DNA of 64,000 bases from Pontixanthobacter aestiaquae (GCF_009827455.1 NZ_WTYZ01000001.1:124001-188000); one strand, 5' to 3'; positions 1 through 9,206 are shown, counted from the stretch's first letter. The notes: generated from the letters alone by a model not told the origin. Numbers and translations are program-made.

Positions 1-41
1 TCGATCAGAAGGCGCAGACGGTCGTCGGTGGCATCAGCCAT
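1..41 (-). CDS. gapR: GapR/DUF2312 family nucleoid protein, N-terminus only
   Basis: Only the first 13 codons lie in the window, reading MADATDDRLRLLI on the minus strand before the left edge. This opening is characteristic of DUF2312 (GapR) proteins, small coiled-coil DNA-binding proteins of alphaproteobacteria that bind overtwisted AT-rich DNA during replication. A GGAG Shine-Dalgarno sequence lies just upstream of the ATG. DUF2312 genes often sit near DUF1244 and pyruvate kinase, both found about 2.4-2.8 kb away here, which supports the call. The rest of the gene is outside the window. Confidence 0.7.
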   Translation of the reverse strand, partial: MADATDDRLRLLI

Positions 42-253
42 AATCAAAGCTCCAATGGAATGAGAATCAGTTGGCGCTGCTGATAGCCTTCGGATGAGCA
101 GCGGTGAAGCCACGCAGCGCAAATTTCATCAGAATACGATTGAACCTTTTGGCGCCTTCGCCCGACCAACTTCTGCCAGTCTCATTTACGCCGTAAAATA
201 AGTATACATCGGTCCGGTCGAATAGTTTTAATATCGCGACTCAGGAGGAAGAA

Positions 254-799
254 ATGAATTTCAGGGCGATACTGGCTATTCTGGCCGTGACATCACTACC
301 GGCATTGTCCTCTTGCTCAAATCATTTGGCCGTTTCTGGCTATCAGGATGGTTGGTGTCCGGATGGCAACTGCACCTCCAAGCAAACATCTGTCGCGGGC
401 CGCTCCGGCTTCAATACCAATGCCGCCAGCGGGCGGGTCGTCAAAGACAAATGCGGAACCGAACCAATGACCCGCGTCGAGGTAGACCGCAGCCTGGGGC
501 AAGGCTTGGTCAGCGTGCTCACTCTTGGCATCGTCAATCAGGCGACAATCAAGTTCGAATGCGCCAAGCCTGACACTTCACAGCCGCTTGTGTCGTGCAC
601 CACTATCGATGGGACCGGCGATACGAATACGCCGGTCCAGATCACTTGCACCAAGCCAGGCACAGGTGGCGATGAGACGGTTGAATATGATTGTACCGCA
701 ACAGGCACTCCGGAGGACCCTACCATGCTGGTCAGCTTTACCTGCAGCGATGTTACCACCAGTTGGTTCTTGACCGAACCTGCATCAGCCAGAGGATAA
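254..799 (+). CDS. predicted lipoprotein, function unknown
   Basis: A 181-residue protein with an N-terminal hydrophobic signal and lipobox (LPALSSC, Cys21), so probably lipidated and membrane-anchored. The mature part is rich in paired cysteines and in Thr/Gly, suggesting a small disulphide-stabilised domain; I recognise no family. The start is supported by a strong AGGAGGA site about 5 nt upstream. The next gene starts 5 nt after its stop, so the two probably form one operon, and the lipoprotein may work with the downstream FAD oxidoreductase. The 200 nt in front are AT-richer and should hold the promoter. Confidence 0.7.
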   Translation: MNFRAILAILAVTSLPALSSCSNHLAVSGYQDGWCPDGNCTSKQTSVAGRSGFNTNAASGRVVKDKCGTEPMTRVEVDRSLGQGLVSVLTLGIVNQATIKFECAKPDTSQPLVSCTTIDGTGDTNTPVQITCTKPGTGGDETVEYDCTATGTPEDPTMLVSFTCSDVTTSWFLTEPASARG

Positions 800-804
800 G
801 CGCG

Positions 805-2382
805 ATGTCAGATGACGAGACAATGCTGAAACCCGGCGCGGTCAACACGACTTGGGAAAACTGGCACGAAACCGTTTCCGGCCAGATCGCCGGCATGGAT
901 GCCGTGCTCCCGCCTCCCGACGGTCAAGACTACGGCGCCGAGATGATCAACCGCTGCACGCGCCAGATTCAGCGCTCTATCGCCAGCGCCAAGGTCCGTC
1001 AGATTCCGTATAAAGCAATTGGCCGTGGTTGGTCATTGTCCGAAGCGCCGCTGACCGACGGGATCATGCTCAACACCGCGGCGCTAACCGGCAAGAAGCG
1101 CATTCATCACACGCAAGTCGTTCCCGAATATCGCGGGGACCTGACCGACAAGCGCGGACTGTGCTTGGTCCAATGCGGGAACTATGTTTCAGAGCTGAAC
1201 CGCTGGCTGGAGAATTCTACGCAGCGTCTTTCGTTCAAAACAACCGGCGCGGCGAATGGTCAGACCATTGTCGGAGCGACGTCCGCAGGCACGCATGGCT
1301 CGGTGCTCGATTTCGGGGCGATGCACGACCAGATCGTGAGCATTCATCTGCTGGCGGGCGATACCGCACAGTTCTGGCTGGAACGCGCCAGTTACCCAGT
1401 AGTTAAAGAGTCGGTAGCCACCGCGTTCGGCGCAACGCTGATCCGCGATAATGATTTGTTCAACGCAGTGGTGGTCGGGCTTGGTGCGTTTGGCGTGATC
1501 CACAATGTCGTGATCGAGGCGCGACCGCGCTTTCTGGTCGATGCGCATAATTATGACAAAGACCGCAATGGCAATCCGCTCACGTATCAGGGAACCATGC
1601 GTGATCGTGTGAGCCAGCTCGATTTCGCGTCGGACACCTCGCTCGATCCGGCCGGGCGCTCGGGCAAACCCTATTTCTTCCAGCCGATCATCAATCCCAA
1701 CACCTCGCCACCAGAGATATTGGTGACACAAATGTATGAAGAGCCCTGGAAAGACGACCACGTCCCTGACTACACGATCGAGGAAAACAGCTTCGGGCCG
1801 GGATATGACTTCATCACCGTCGCGGGCCGAGCGCTTGATCTGTTTCAGCCGCTGGTCCCCATGTTCTCCAACCTAGTCGCTAGCCAGATGTTCAATCTGG
1901 GCCGTCAGAAGCGCAGTTGGGGCGAGACCTTTGGCTATAAATCGCTCCGCACAAAAGTCGCGAGTGGGACTGTAGCTGTCCCGCTAGATCGCGCGGACGA
2001 CACCATCGAAATACTACTGCAACTTAACCGCGATATCGGGCCGGTCCCGCTGGTTTTCGGGTGCCGCTACGTCAAAAAATCATCGGCACTGCTGGCGTTC
2101 AACCGCTGGGATGCCACATTCGTGGTCAGTATCGACGGCGTTCACAATGACGATTCCACCGATTTCTTCGATGCCATCCCGGCTGCAATGGAAGCCGCGA
2201 ACATCCCGTTCACCCAGCACTGGGGCAAGACGCACGGCTACACGCCGGAACGCGTGCGAGCGGCCTATGGAGACAATGCGGTCGATAAATGGCTGGCGGC
2301 ACGGCGAGAGCTGCTCCCCAATTCGGCCGACCGGAAAATGTTCGACAATGACTATCTGCGCGAATGCGGCCTGGCTGAGTGA
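805..2382 (+). CDS. FAD-binding PCMH-type oxidoreductase (aldonolactone oxidase-like)
   Basis: A 525-residue soluble protein. The N-terminal half carries PCMH/FAD-binding signatures: IGRGWSLS near residue 75, a beta-strand ending LVQCGNYV, then TTGAANGQTIVGATSAGTHG near residues 148-167 and FNAVVVGLGAFGVI. These match FAD-linked oxidases of the D-arabinono-lactone/L-gulonolactone type. The C-terminal half would be the substrate domain. There is no signal peptide. I placed the start at the ATG 5 nt after the lipoprotein stop, with AGAGG upstream, rather than at an earlier ATG that would overlap the lipoprotein by 109 nt. The substrate cannot be read from the sequence. Confidence 0.72.
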   Translation: MSDDETMLKPGAVNTTWENWHETVSGQIAGMDAVLPPPDGQDYGAEMINRCTRQIQRSIASAKVRQIPYKAIGRGWSLSEAPLTDGIMLNTAALTGKKRIHHTQVVPEYRGDLTDKRGLCLVQCGNYVSELNRWLENSTQRLSFKTTGAANGQTIVGATSAGTHGSVLDFGAMHDQIVSIHLLAGDTAQFWLERASYPVVKESVATAFGATLIRDNDLFNAVVVGLGAFGVIHNVVIEARPRFLVDAHNYDKDRNGNPLTYQGTMRDRVSQLDFASDTSLDPAGRSGKPYFFQPIINPNTSPPEILVTQMYEEPWKDDHVPDYTIEENSFGPGYDFITVAGRALDLFQPLVPMFSNLVASQMFNLGRQKRSWGETFGYKSLRTKVASGTVAVPLDRADDTIEILLQLNRDIGPVPLVFGCRYVKKSSALLAFNRWDATFVVSIDGVHNDDSTDFFDAIPAAMEAANIPFTQHWGKTHGYTPERVRAAYGDNAVDKWLAARRELLPNSADRKMFDNDYLRECGLAE

Positions 2383-2403
2383 CACACTACCCCGCCACCT
2401 TAC

Positions 2404-2742
2404 TTAATCGGCCCCGTTCTTAGCTACGCTTTCCTGCATCCGCTTAAGCTGTTCATCGGTCGCGGGCGTTTGACGGGTTGCCTTCCACTCATCCTGCGGC
2501 ATCCCGTGGATCAACTCGCGCGCGGCAGCCTTGTCGCCCTCGAAACCCGCGTCGCGGATCCAGTCGGCCAGGCAGTTCCGGCAAAAGCCGGACAGGCCCA
2601 TTAGGTCGATGTTCTGCGCATCATGACGGTGTTGCAAATGGCGCACCAGCCGCCGGAATGCCTGCGCCGCCACGGCATCGGGCAATTCGTCCAAGGCCGC
2701 ATCGTTCTCGCCGCCAGAAGACTTGAGCGCATTCGTATCCAT
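2404..2742 (-). CDS. DUF1244 family protein
   Basis: A 112-residue conserved protein. The central stretch LMGLSGFCRNCLADW and the later HGMPQDEWKA are the hallmark of DUF1244 (SMc04008-like) proteins of alphaproteobacteria, whose function is unknown; the CxxC pair may bind metal. Two upstream in-frame ATGs exist at 2766 and 2790. I prefer 2742 because AAGGA lies 7 nt in front of it and because conservation is not obvious further upstream. It is divergent from pyk, with only about 60 nt between the starts, so their promoters must overlap. Confidence 0.8.
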   Translation of the reverse strand: MDTNALKSSGGENDAALDELPDAVAAQAFRRLVRHLQHRHDAQNIDLMGLSGFCRNCLADWIRDAGFEGDKAAARELIHGMPQDEWKATRQTPATDEQLKRMQESVAKNGAD

Positions 2743-2801
2743 CACCGATCCTTTTCGTTTCGTCATTGCGTTGCAACGCGGCTCTGCCATAGGCTTTGCG
2801 C

Positions 2802-4271
2802 ATGGAAAAGCGCCAAATACCCTATCTCGACCCTCGCGGACGTAAGGTCAAAATTCTCGCAACGGTGGGCCCCGCCAGCCGCGATCCCGAAATGTTGCTC
2901 AAACTGATCCGCGCCGGGGCCGATGCGTTTCGCGTCAATATGAGCCATGGCGAACATGCGACCCATGCGGAAACCATCGCGGCCATCCGCGCGATTGAGA
3001 AAGATTTGAACCGCCCGATCGCGATCTTCTGTGATTTGCAGGGCCCGAAACTGCGCGTCGGCAAGTTCAAGGATGGCAAGGCCGTTATCCGCCACTCGGG
3101 CCATTTCACACTCGACCGTAATCCTGAACCGGGCGACGAAACGCGTGTTGAACTGCCGCACCCCGAGCTATTCGGCCTGATGGAGAAAGGTCAGCGGCTG
3201 CTGATCAATGACGGAAAGATCCAACTCAAAGTCATCCGCGCAGATGAAAACGAGATCCTGTGCTCTGCTGTTGTTGGTGGAGTAATTTCGGATCGCAAGG
3301 GGGTGAATGTCCCGGATGCGGAAATTCCCATTCCAGCGCTGACTGCCAAAGACCGCAAAGACCTCGCATTCGCTGTCGAACAGAATGCCGACTGGATCGG
3401 CCTCAGTTTTGTTCAGCGGCCCGAAGATCTGGCCGAGGCGCGCAAGCTGATGGGTGGTCATGGCGCGCTGTGTGCCAAGATCGAAAAGCCGATGGCGGTG
3501 CGCCGTCTCGACGAGATAATCGAGATGTCCGACGGAATCATGGTCGCGCGCGGTGATTTGGGAGTCGAGCTAAATCCCGAAGAAGTGCCGCCGCTGCAGA
3601 AGAAGATCGTCAACAAAACGCGTATCGCGGGCAAGCCGGTGATCGTAGCAACGCAAATGCTCGAAAGCATGATTGAAAGCCCCGCCCCGACCCGCGCAGA
3701 AGTCTCTGACGTGGCGAACGCAGTGTATGACGGCGCCGATGCCGTAATGCTTAGCGCAGAAACTGCGGCGGGCGAATGGCCCGAGGAAGCCGTTACGATC
3801 ATGGACCGGATCAGTGCACAGGTGGAGCGGGACGAAGCCTATCTCGACCGGGTTCGTTTCCTGGATACGCCGCCTGACCGGACCACCGCCGACGCCTTGG
3901 CACATAGCTGTATGACCATCGCCGACACGGTGCCTATCGCTGCGATTACCGTCTTCACCGGGTCGGGTAGCACCGCGCGCCGCGTGGCCCGCGAACGCCC
4001 CTCGGTGCCGATGCTGGTACTGACACCGCGCTTGCAAACCGCCCGCCGCCTAGCCCTTTTGTGGGGTGCCCACGCGGTGATGACGCGGGACATAGGCAGC
4101 TTCGAAGAGATGATCGCAAAGGGCAAGCGCATGGCGCTGCGCCACCGCTTCGGTGTGGCTGGCAGCAAGCTGATCGCGCTCGCAGGCGTTCCCTTCGGCA
4201 CACCAGGCAGCACGAATTTGCTGCATATTGTGACGTTGGCGGGTGATGAGCTCGAGAAATATAGCCAGTGA
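2802..4271 (+). CDS. pyk: pyruvate kinase
   Basis: Converts phosphoenolpyruvate and ADP to pyruvate and ATP, the last glycolytic step. The 489-residue length is usual for the family. The barrel opens with KILATVGPAS. The signature around ALCAKIEKPM (active-site Lys in KIEKP) is followed by GIMVARGDLGVE, and VATQMLESMI comes after it. The C-terminal domain runs to the end and includes the regulatory-site region GSGSTARR. I took the ATG at 2802; a TTG two codons earlier is possible. It is a single gene, divergent from DUF1244 and ending just before a convergent gene. Confidence 0.95.
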   Translation: MEKRQIPYLDPRGRKVKILATVGPASRDPEMLLKLIRAGADAFRVNMSHGEHATHAETIAAIRAIEKDLNRPIAIFCDLQGPKLRVGKFKDGKAVIRHSGHFTLDRNPEPGDETRVELPHPELFGLMEKGQRLLINDGKIQLKVIRADENEILCSAVVGGVISDRKGVNVPDAEIPIPALTAKDRKDLAFAVEQNADWIGLSFVQRPEDLAEARKLMGGHGALCAKIEKPMAVRRLDEIIEMSDGIMVARGDLGVELNPEEVPPLQKKIVNKTRIAGKPVIVATQMLESMIESPAPTRAEVSDVANAVYDGADAVMLSAETAAGEWPEEAVTIMDRISAQVERDEAYLDRVRFLDTPPDRTTADALAHSCMTIADTVPIAAITVFTGSGSTARRVARERPSVPMLVLTPRLQTARRLALLWGAHAVMTRDIGSFEEMIAKGKRMALRHRFGVAGSKLIALAGVPFGTPGSTNLLHIVTLAGDELEKYSQ

Positions 4272-4289
4272 AGCGGGGCTAAGGCGGGG

Positions 4290-4970
4290 CTAGCTGGGCA
4301 ACAGGCTCAGCGTTCCGCGTAGCGCCTTATATTGTCTGTAGGTCAACGATTGGATAACTTTTCCGCGGCCGGTTTCTTGCGGCGAATAAGGCGCACCAGT
4401 CCAAACCGTGTGATTGACCTTGTCATCGACTCTCACGACAAACCGCATAGTGTCTTTATCACTCAGGCCCTTAAAACTGCGATCCATATCTGCTGATTCG
4501 AAGCGAAACGGATAGTAGCACAGGGTCTGCGCCGCACCGCCCGCAGGCGTATATCGCAGCCGTTCTAACGAACCTAGCCTGACCGGCTTCTGCGTCTGTC
4601 CGAAATAGACCGAGAGAGTTATTTTCCGGTCTATGGCCTCAGCCGAACAGCCATCTGCTCCAAAAGGGGTCATACCTCCGACAAGAGCGCCATTGCGATC
4701 CATTCCTAGATAGATCTTCGCACCTTTCGCATGAGTCCCGCTCACATAGGTTGGGCGCAAAGCAATGTCGTATTTGGTATCGAAGGCAGCCAGAACAGTT
4801 GTAGTACCGCGAAACGCCGGGCGCCAATATTGCCATGTTGAGCTACTCTTCGAAGCGAGGTTTGCCGTCGCAAGCGAACCTCTGGCTTCATTGGATATAT
4901 CCTGCGCTTGCGCGGGATCGATTGATACCAGAAGCCCAAACGCTAGTGCCGCACCTAGTATTTTACTCAT
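4290..4970 (-). CDS. secreted protein of unknown function
   Basis: A 226-residue protein starting MSKILGAALAFGLL, with a clear signal peptide cleaved after AQA (around residue 23). The mature part is mixed alpha/beta with two or three cysteines and no motif I can name. An upstream in-frame start at 5030 would add 20 residues with a second hydrophobic stretch, but no ribosome-binding site supports it. It is convergent with pyk and lies just downstream of gltX on the same strand, about 120 nt from its stop, so it may be its own unit. Likely periplasmic or outer-membrane associated. Confidence 0.62.
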   Translation of the reverse strand: MSKILGAALAFGLLVSIDPAQAQDISNEARGSLATANLASKSSSTWQYWRPAFRGTTTVLAAFDTKYDIALRPTYVSGTHAKGAKIYLGMDRNGALVGGMTPFGADGCSAEAIDRKITLSVYFGQTQKPVRLGSLERLRYTPAGGAAQTLCYYPFRFESADMDRSFKGLSDKDTMRFVVRVDDKVNHTVWTGAPYSPQETGRGKVIQSLTYRQYKALRGTLSLLPS

Positions 4971-5091
4971 GAAGTATCTCGCCAAGAAAATTTGCGTTCC
5001 AAATATTATAATAAATAGAGACAGGCGCAAGCGACAAACATCTTCAGCCCGCCATATGTGGGCTGAACGGCGCAGCTGGTGGTATTAGTAC

Positions 5092-6477
5092 TTACTCCAT
5101 CCCCGAAGCCCGTTCCAAACGGCGGCGCGCAACGTCTTCACCCAGCACTGGCAGCAGATCGCCCATATCGGGACCAAAGTTTTGGCCCGTCAGCGCCTGA
5201 CGCAGCGGCAGGAACAAAGCCTTACCCTTGCGGCCCGTTGCGTTTTTCAATGCTCCGGTCAAAGCGCCCCATGGATTGTCGCCCCAAGTCAAATTTGCTG
5301 CTGCTTGCTTCAGGTACTCGCGATCCTCGTCGGAGAATTCTGGCAGCTCGATCGGGCCGGTGACGATTTTCCAATAATCATGCGCGCCGCTGACGGTTTC
5401 CAGATTGGGACGCACGGCATGCCATGCTTCCTCGCCCATACCTTCGGGCAGGCGGTCCTTCACATCTGCATACTCCATCTGATGGACCAGCGCGGTATTG
5501 ATCCGATCAAGGTCGGCATCATCGAATTTTGCGGGTGCCCGGCTGAATGTTTCGAGCGCGAATGTTTCGAGCAGCACATTGATATCGGCAATCGGCTCGA
5601 CCGGCTGCGAGGTACCCAAGCGAGCGAGCAGTGCAATGATCGCCTGAGGCTCAATGTCGCGCTCACGAAACGCGTCGCAGCCCAGCGAGCCAAGACGCTT
5701 GGACAGCTTGCCTTCTTTGCCAACCAGCAATGCCTCATGCGCGAAATGCGGCGATGCGCTTTCGACCGGACAGTCGCTATCGCCGATATCGGCCGCTTTC
5801 AGAGCACGGAACATCTGGATTTGAACGGCAGTGTTGGACACATGATCCTCGCCGCGCAGAACATCGGTAATTCCCATCTCGATATCATCGACCGCGCTGG
5901 GGAGCATGTAGAGCCATGACCCATCTTCGCGCCGAACCACAGGATCGGATAGCATTGCGGGATCGAATTTCTGCGGGCCGCGAACGCCGTCGGCCCAATC
6001 AATCACCTCTTCGTGATCCAGCTTGAAGCGCCAATGCGGGCTAATGCCTTCGGCTTCTTTCGCCGCATGGTCTTCATCGGTCAGCGTCAGGCCAGCGCGA
6101 TCATAAATCGGCGGCTTTCCGCGTCCGAGCTGGACCTTGCGTTTCAGATCGAGTTCCTGCGCGGTTTCGTAACAGCGATAGAGACGGCCAGCCTCCACCA
6201 GCGCATCGAAAGCTTTTTCATAATGCTCAAGTCGCTCGGACTGCCGTTCCTCGCCATCGGGATGGATGCCCAACCACGCCAGATCGGCACGGATTGCCTC
6301 GACATATTTCTCTTTGCTGCGCTCGGGATCGGTGTCGTCGATGCGCAGCATGAACTTCCCGGAACCGCCATCTTGCTTGGCTTTCTCCGCAAGCATCCAA
6401 TTATGCAGCGCAGTGCGGATATTGCCGACATGCAGGCGGCCCGTAGGCGAAGGGGCAAAACGTGTAATTGTTGTCAT
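5092..6477 (-). CDS. gltX: glutamyl-tRNA synthetase
   Basis: Class I aminoacyl-tRNA synthetase charging tRNA-Glu. The 461-residue protein begins MTTITRFAPSPTGRLHVGN, giving the HIGH-type motif HVGN, and later has the KMSKS-type motif KLSKR within EGKLSKRLGS. The catalytic core is followed by the anticodon-binding helical domain. A long in-frame extension upstream to 6774 was dropped because it overlaps the divergent hydrolase and has no synthetase similarity. Many alphaproteobacteria carry two GluRS paralogues; which one this is cannot be decided here. Confidence 0.92.
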   Translation of the reverse strand: MTTITRFAPSPTGRLHVGNIRTALHNWMLAEKAKQDGGSGKFMLRIDDTDPERSKEKYVEAIRADLAWLGIHPDGEERQSERLEHYEKAFDALVEAGRLYRCYETAQELDLKRKVQLGRGKPPIYDRAGLTLTDEDHAAKEAEGISPHWRFKLDHEEVIDWADGVRGPQKFDPAMLSDPVVRREDGSWLYMLPSAVDDIEMGITDVLRGEDHVSNTAVQIQMFRALKAADIGDSDCPVESASPHFAHEALLVGKEGKLSKRLGSLGCDAFRERDIEPQAIIALLARLGTSQPVEPIADINVLLETFALETFSRAPAKFDDADLDRINTALVHQMEYADVKDRLPEGMGEEAWHAVRPNLETVSGAHDYWKIVTGPIELPEFSDEDREYLKQAAANLTWGDNPWGALTGALKNATGRKGKALFLPLRQALTGQNFGPDMGDLLPVLGEDVARRRLERASGME

Positions 6478-6558
6478 GCGGACGCGGTTAGCCTGTGCGC
6501 GAAGCGGCGACAAGCAACATACTTCCCAATCCAACGCTGTGGGGCTAGCGTCGGCCCG

Positions 6559-7731
6559 ATGAGCACAGAGACAGCACTCGCCAAGGCGATCGAAACAGCC
6601 GGACTGCCCGGTGCCTCCGCCATGGTAGTCGACAAGGATGGCATCCGCTTCAGCGGTGCATGGGGCATGCGTGATGCGGTCGCAGGTAAGCCGATGGCGC
6701 TCGATACGATTTGCCAGATAGCCTCGATGACCAAGGCCATCGTTTCGCTCGCCGCCATGCAATTGGTCGAGCAAGGCAAATTGACCTTGGATGATCCGGT
6801 TGGCGGGATTTTGCCCGATCTCGCCGACCCCCTAGTGCTGACCGGCTTTGCTGAGGGCGGCACGCCGCAATTACGACCCGCCAAAGGCGTGATCACTTTG
6901 CGCCAGTTGCTGACTCACACCGCGGGCTTCGGGTATCACTTCGTGCAAAGTGAAATTTTGGAATATTTCCGGAATGTTGGAATGCCTGCGCCGGGCTCCA
7001 AAGCGAATTTCCAGATGCCGCTGCTGTTCGATCCAGGGGAGAAATGGGAATATGGTGTCGCGACCGATTGGGTCGGGATGGCTATTGAAGCGGTAACGGG
7101 AATGCGGCTCGGTGATTATCTGCAGACCAATATCTTTGCCCCGCTGGGCATGATGGACACCGCTTTTCGCGCGGTGCTACCCGACGATGCCGCGAAAGTG
7201 CATATGCGGGTTCCCGGCGGAGAATTTGCAATCGTACCCGTCAGTCTCGGCGCTGGAGAAGTGCAAAGCGGTGGCGGCGGATTATCCTCCACCGCACCCG
7301 ATTATGCGCGCTTCCTGCGGATGGTGCTGCGCGGCGGGGAATTGGACGGGCAACGCATTATTTCTGAGCGGGCAATTACGGACATGTCGCGCAATCAAAT
7401 TGGCGATAAGCGCGCCGGATATATGGCCTCATCCATGCCGGAATTGGCCCCGCCTTATGACACGTTCCCTGATCAACATACCGGCTGGGGGCTTGGCTTT
7501 TTAATCAATCCGGAACCGGTCGAAGGCCGCCGCTCCACAGGAAGCCTGGCATGGGCCGGAATCTTTAATTCCTACTATTGGATCGACCCAACCGCCGGTA
7601 TCGCAGGCGTGTTCATCACGCAGCTGTCACCCTTTGGTGATCCCGGCGCGTTGGAAGCCTTCGCTACGCTGGAACGGATGGCTTACGCCTCGCTCGATGC
7701 AAGATCGGATAGGGAAGCGGCACCAACCTAG
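6559..7731 (+). CDS. serine hydrolase of the class C beta-lactamase/esterase family
   Basis: A 390-residue protein of the beta-lactamase/EstB fold. The catalytic tetrad SMTK is at residues 56-59, a Tyr motif EYGV at about 164-167, and an HTG box (in place of KTG) at about 307. Such proteins include esterases, D-aminopeptidases and transesterases; sequence alone does not show lactamase activity. No signal peptide is seen, so a cytoplasmic esterase is more likely than a periplasmic resistance enzyme. The start is the ATG just outside gltX's promoter region; the two genes are divergent with about 80 nt between starts. Confidence 0.82.
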   Translation: MSTETALAKAIETAGLPGASAMVVDKDGIRFSGAWGMRDAVAGKPMALDTICQIASMTKAIVSLAAMQLVEQGKLTLDDPVGGILPDLADPLVLTGFAEGGTPQLRPAKGVITLRQLLTHTAGFGYHFVQSEILEYFRNVGMPAPGSKANFQMPLLFDPGEKWEYGVATDWVGMAIEAVTGMRLGDYLQTNIFAPLGMMDTAFRAVLPDDAAKVHMRVPGGEFAIVPVSLGAGEVQSGGGGLSSTAPDYARFLRMVLRGGELDGQRIISERAITDMSRNQIGDKRAGYMASSMPELAPPYDTFPDQHTGWGLGFLINPEPVEGRRSTGSLAWAGIFNSYYWIDPTAGIAGVFITQLSPFGDPGALEAFATLERMAYASLDARSDREAAPT

Positions 7732-7758
7732 GTCTTTTGCGCGATCGTCCCGTTGCCG

Positions 7759-8217
7759 CTAAATTTCGTGCTCTTCTTCAATGGTGTAGCCATGTGTCCC
7801 GTGAGACCATACGCCGTCACGTTGTTGCATTTGAAAAACTGCATCGCTGATCGCTTCTTGCCGAGTTGTACCGACACCCAGCGTCCAACGATTATAGTGA
7901 TCACCTGCACCATCCTTAATTCGGCCACTCTTTATTAGAACCATATGTCCGCCGCCCGGATATTTGCTCGAGCCCGAATCGTAGCAATACGGTATAGAAT
8001 TCGGGTAGGATTTTTTGTGATCGCGCTTTGCCGCACGCAACGCAGTGGCGCCATCGACATTAGGGCTTTTGCCCCAACGGACGAAATACTCGCTGTCATA
8101 GCCATTCCCGCCACTGTTCTTCTCTCGCTCGATGCAAACAGCAGCCGCGCCCGCATGAGCTTGTGCCGGAAATGTTAGGGCCCCAACGGTTCCCAAGGCA
8201 ATTAGTAGCGTCTTCAT
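7759..8217 (-). CDS. secreted small protein, tandem paralogue A
   Basis: A 152-residue secreted protein with signal MKTLLIALGTVGALTFPAQAHA. The mature chain has the blocks AAAVCIE, YFVRWGKSPNVDG, TALRAAKRDHKKSYP and PYC, and ends in an acidic tail EEEHEI. The gene 135 nt upstream on the same strand encodes a close paralogue of the same length with the same blocks in the same order. I chose the start MKTLL over one six codons earlier because the signal peptide begins there. Function unknown; it is probably periplasmic with one disulphide between the two mature cysteines. The repeated alternation of Trp/Gly/Asp segments does not match a family I know. Confidence 0.68.
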   Translation of the reverse strand: MKTLLIALGTVGALTFPAQAHAGAAAVCIEREKNSGGNGYDSEYFVRWGKSPNVDGATALRAAKRDHKKSYPNSIPYCYDSGSSKYPGGGHMVLIKSGRIKDGAGDHYNRWTLGVGTTRQEAISDAVFQMQQRDGVWSHGTHGYTIEEEHEI

Positions 8218-8352
8218 ATGAACGTCCCCTCTCACAAGAGTTTGTTATATTGCACACTTTCGGAAGTGCAAGAAGCGCGGTCTCGAACTGTGGACGGTGA
8301 ACCCGCCGAGCCGGGTCGCAGGCTCGGCGGGCATCCAGGCAGTCAGGGCCGC

Positions 8353-8811
8353 CTAGATCTCGTCTTCATCATCAATCTCGTAGCCATGCGTCCGCTCGAC
8401 CCACAGCGAGTCGCGACGACGCATTTCCTTCTTCGCGTCAATAATCGCCTGTGTGCGGTCGATGCCGAAGCCCAGCGCCCATTTGTTCATATGCGCGCCG
8501 GCACTATCCTTCTCGCGCCCAGATTTGATCAGGACATAATAGCCACCGTCCTTGAATTTCTCAGTACCGGTGTGGCGGCAATAGGGTGTGGAGCTGGGGT
8601 AATTGCGCTTATGATCACGCTTTGCTGCGCGTAGCGCCGTAAAGCCATCGACATTCGGGCTTTTGCCCCAGCGCATGAAATATTCCATGTCATAACTGTT
8701 ACCTGCGCTGTTGGTATCTTTCTCGATACACACAGCGGCGGCCCCGGCCTGCGCCTGCGTCGATAGCGTCATTACTCCAACAGCAGCGGCAATTGTCAGT
8801 AGTTTTTTCAT
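8353..8811 (-). CDS. secreted small protein, tandem paralogue B
   Basis: A 152-residue secreted protein with signal MKKLLTIAAAVGVMTLSTQAQA. It shares AAAVCIE, YFMRWGKSPNVDG, TALRAAKRDHKRNYP, PYC and VLIKSGR with the downstream paralogue, so the pair arose by local duplication. It ends DDEDEI, an acidic tail like its sister's. The tails and the middle segment after PYC differ most, which suggests separate evolution of an exposed surface. No function can be assigned. The 135 nt between the copies contain a GC-rich inverted repeat that could act as a weak terminator (GCCGAGCC...GGCTCGGC around 8307-8331). Confidence 0.7.
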   Translation of the reverse strand: MKKLLTIAAAVGVMTLSTQAQAGAAAVCIEKDTNSAGNSYDMEYFMRWGKSPNVDGFTALRAAKRDHKRNYPSSTPYCRHTGTEKFKDGGYYVLIKSGREKDSAGAHMNKWALGFGIDRTQAIIDAKKEMRRRDSLWVERTHGYEIDDEDEI

Positions 8812-8919
8812 GTCATCGTTCCCTGAAACGAGTGTTGCTTGGGATCCCCTCTAGATCCACACGCGTTGTGGGACGCTCAGGCACTCTCCGCTGTGACGGG
8901 GGTCACGCAGGTTCAATTT

Positions 8920-9150
8920 CTACGGATTGGTATGGAAAGCCCCGGCCGGATAAATACTCAGCCGAACGAAGAAATCGGCAGTCCGAGTCAAACCAATGGC
9001 CGACTGGTCATCGTCATAATATTCGTCATAATCGTCACGATCGATGCGCGAACCCGTGACCACAATCAGCGCACCGTCCTGCGCACTCGCTGTAACAGGT
9101 ATGATCAACGAGAATGCCGTTAAACCGAGAATTGCTGCGCGAAAAGCCAT
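8920..9150 (-). pseudogene. truncated secreted protein, IVVTGSRI family remnant
   Basis: A 76-residue frame with a good signal peptide ending ASAQ and then ALIVVTGSRI, an acidic Tyr/Asp cluster, and IGLTRTADFFVR. Sphingomonad genomes carry longer secreted proteins opening this way (from memory; not searched). Here the frame runs out soon after FFVR into a Pro/Ala/Phe tail without similarity. A strong GAGGGGGG site precedes the start, so it may still be translated. I read it as the 5' remnant of a larger gene, truncated by a deletion near 8955. A genuine short peptide cannot be excluded. Confidence 0.45.
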
Positions 9151-9206
9151 GCTACCCCCCTCTATTTTGCAGGTTGGATAAGGCTGTCGCTGTCTTTAAC
9201 GACTGG

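Noticed and set aside
8815..8990. Possible tRNA or riboswitch between the secreted genes
   Set aside because: Self-complementary pieces are short; no cloverleaf, T-loop or known aptamer pattern found.
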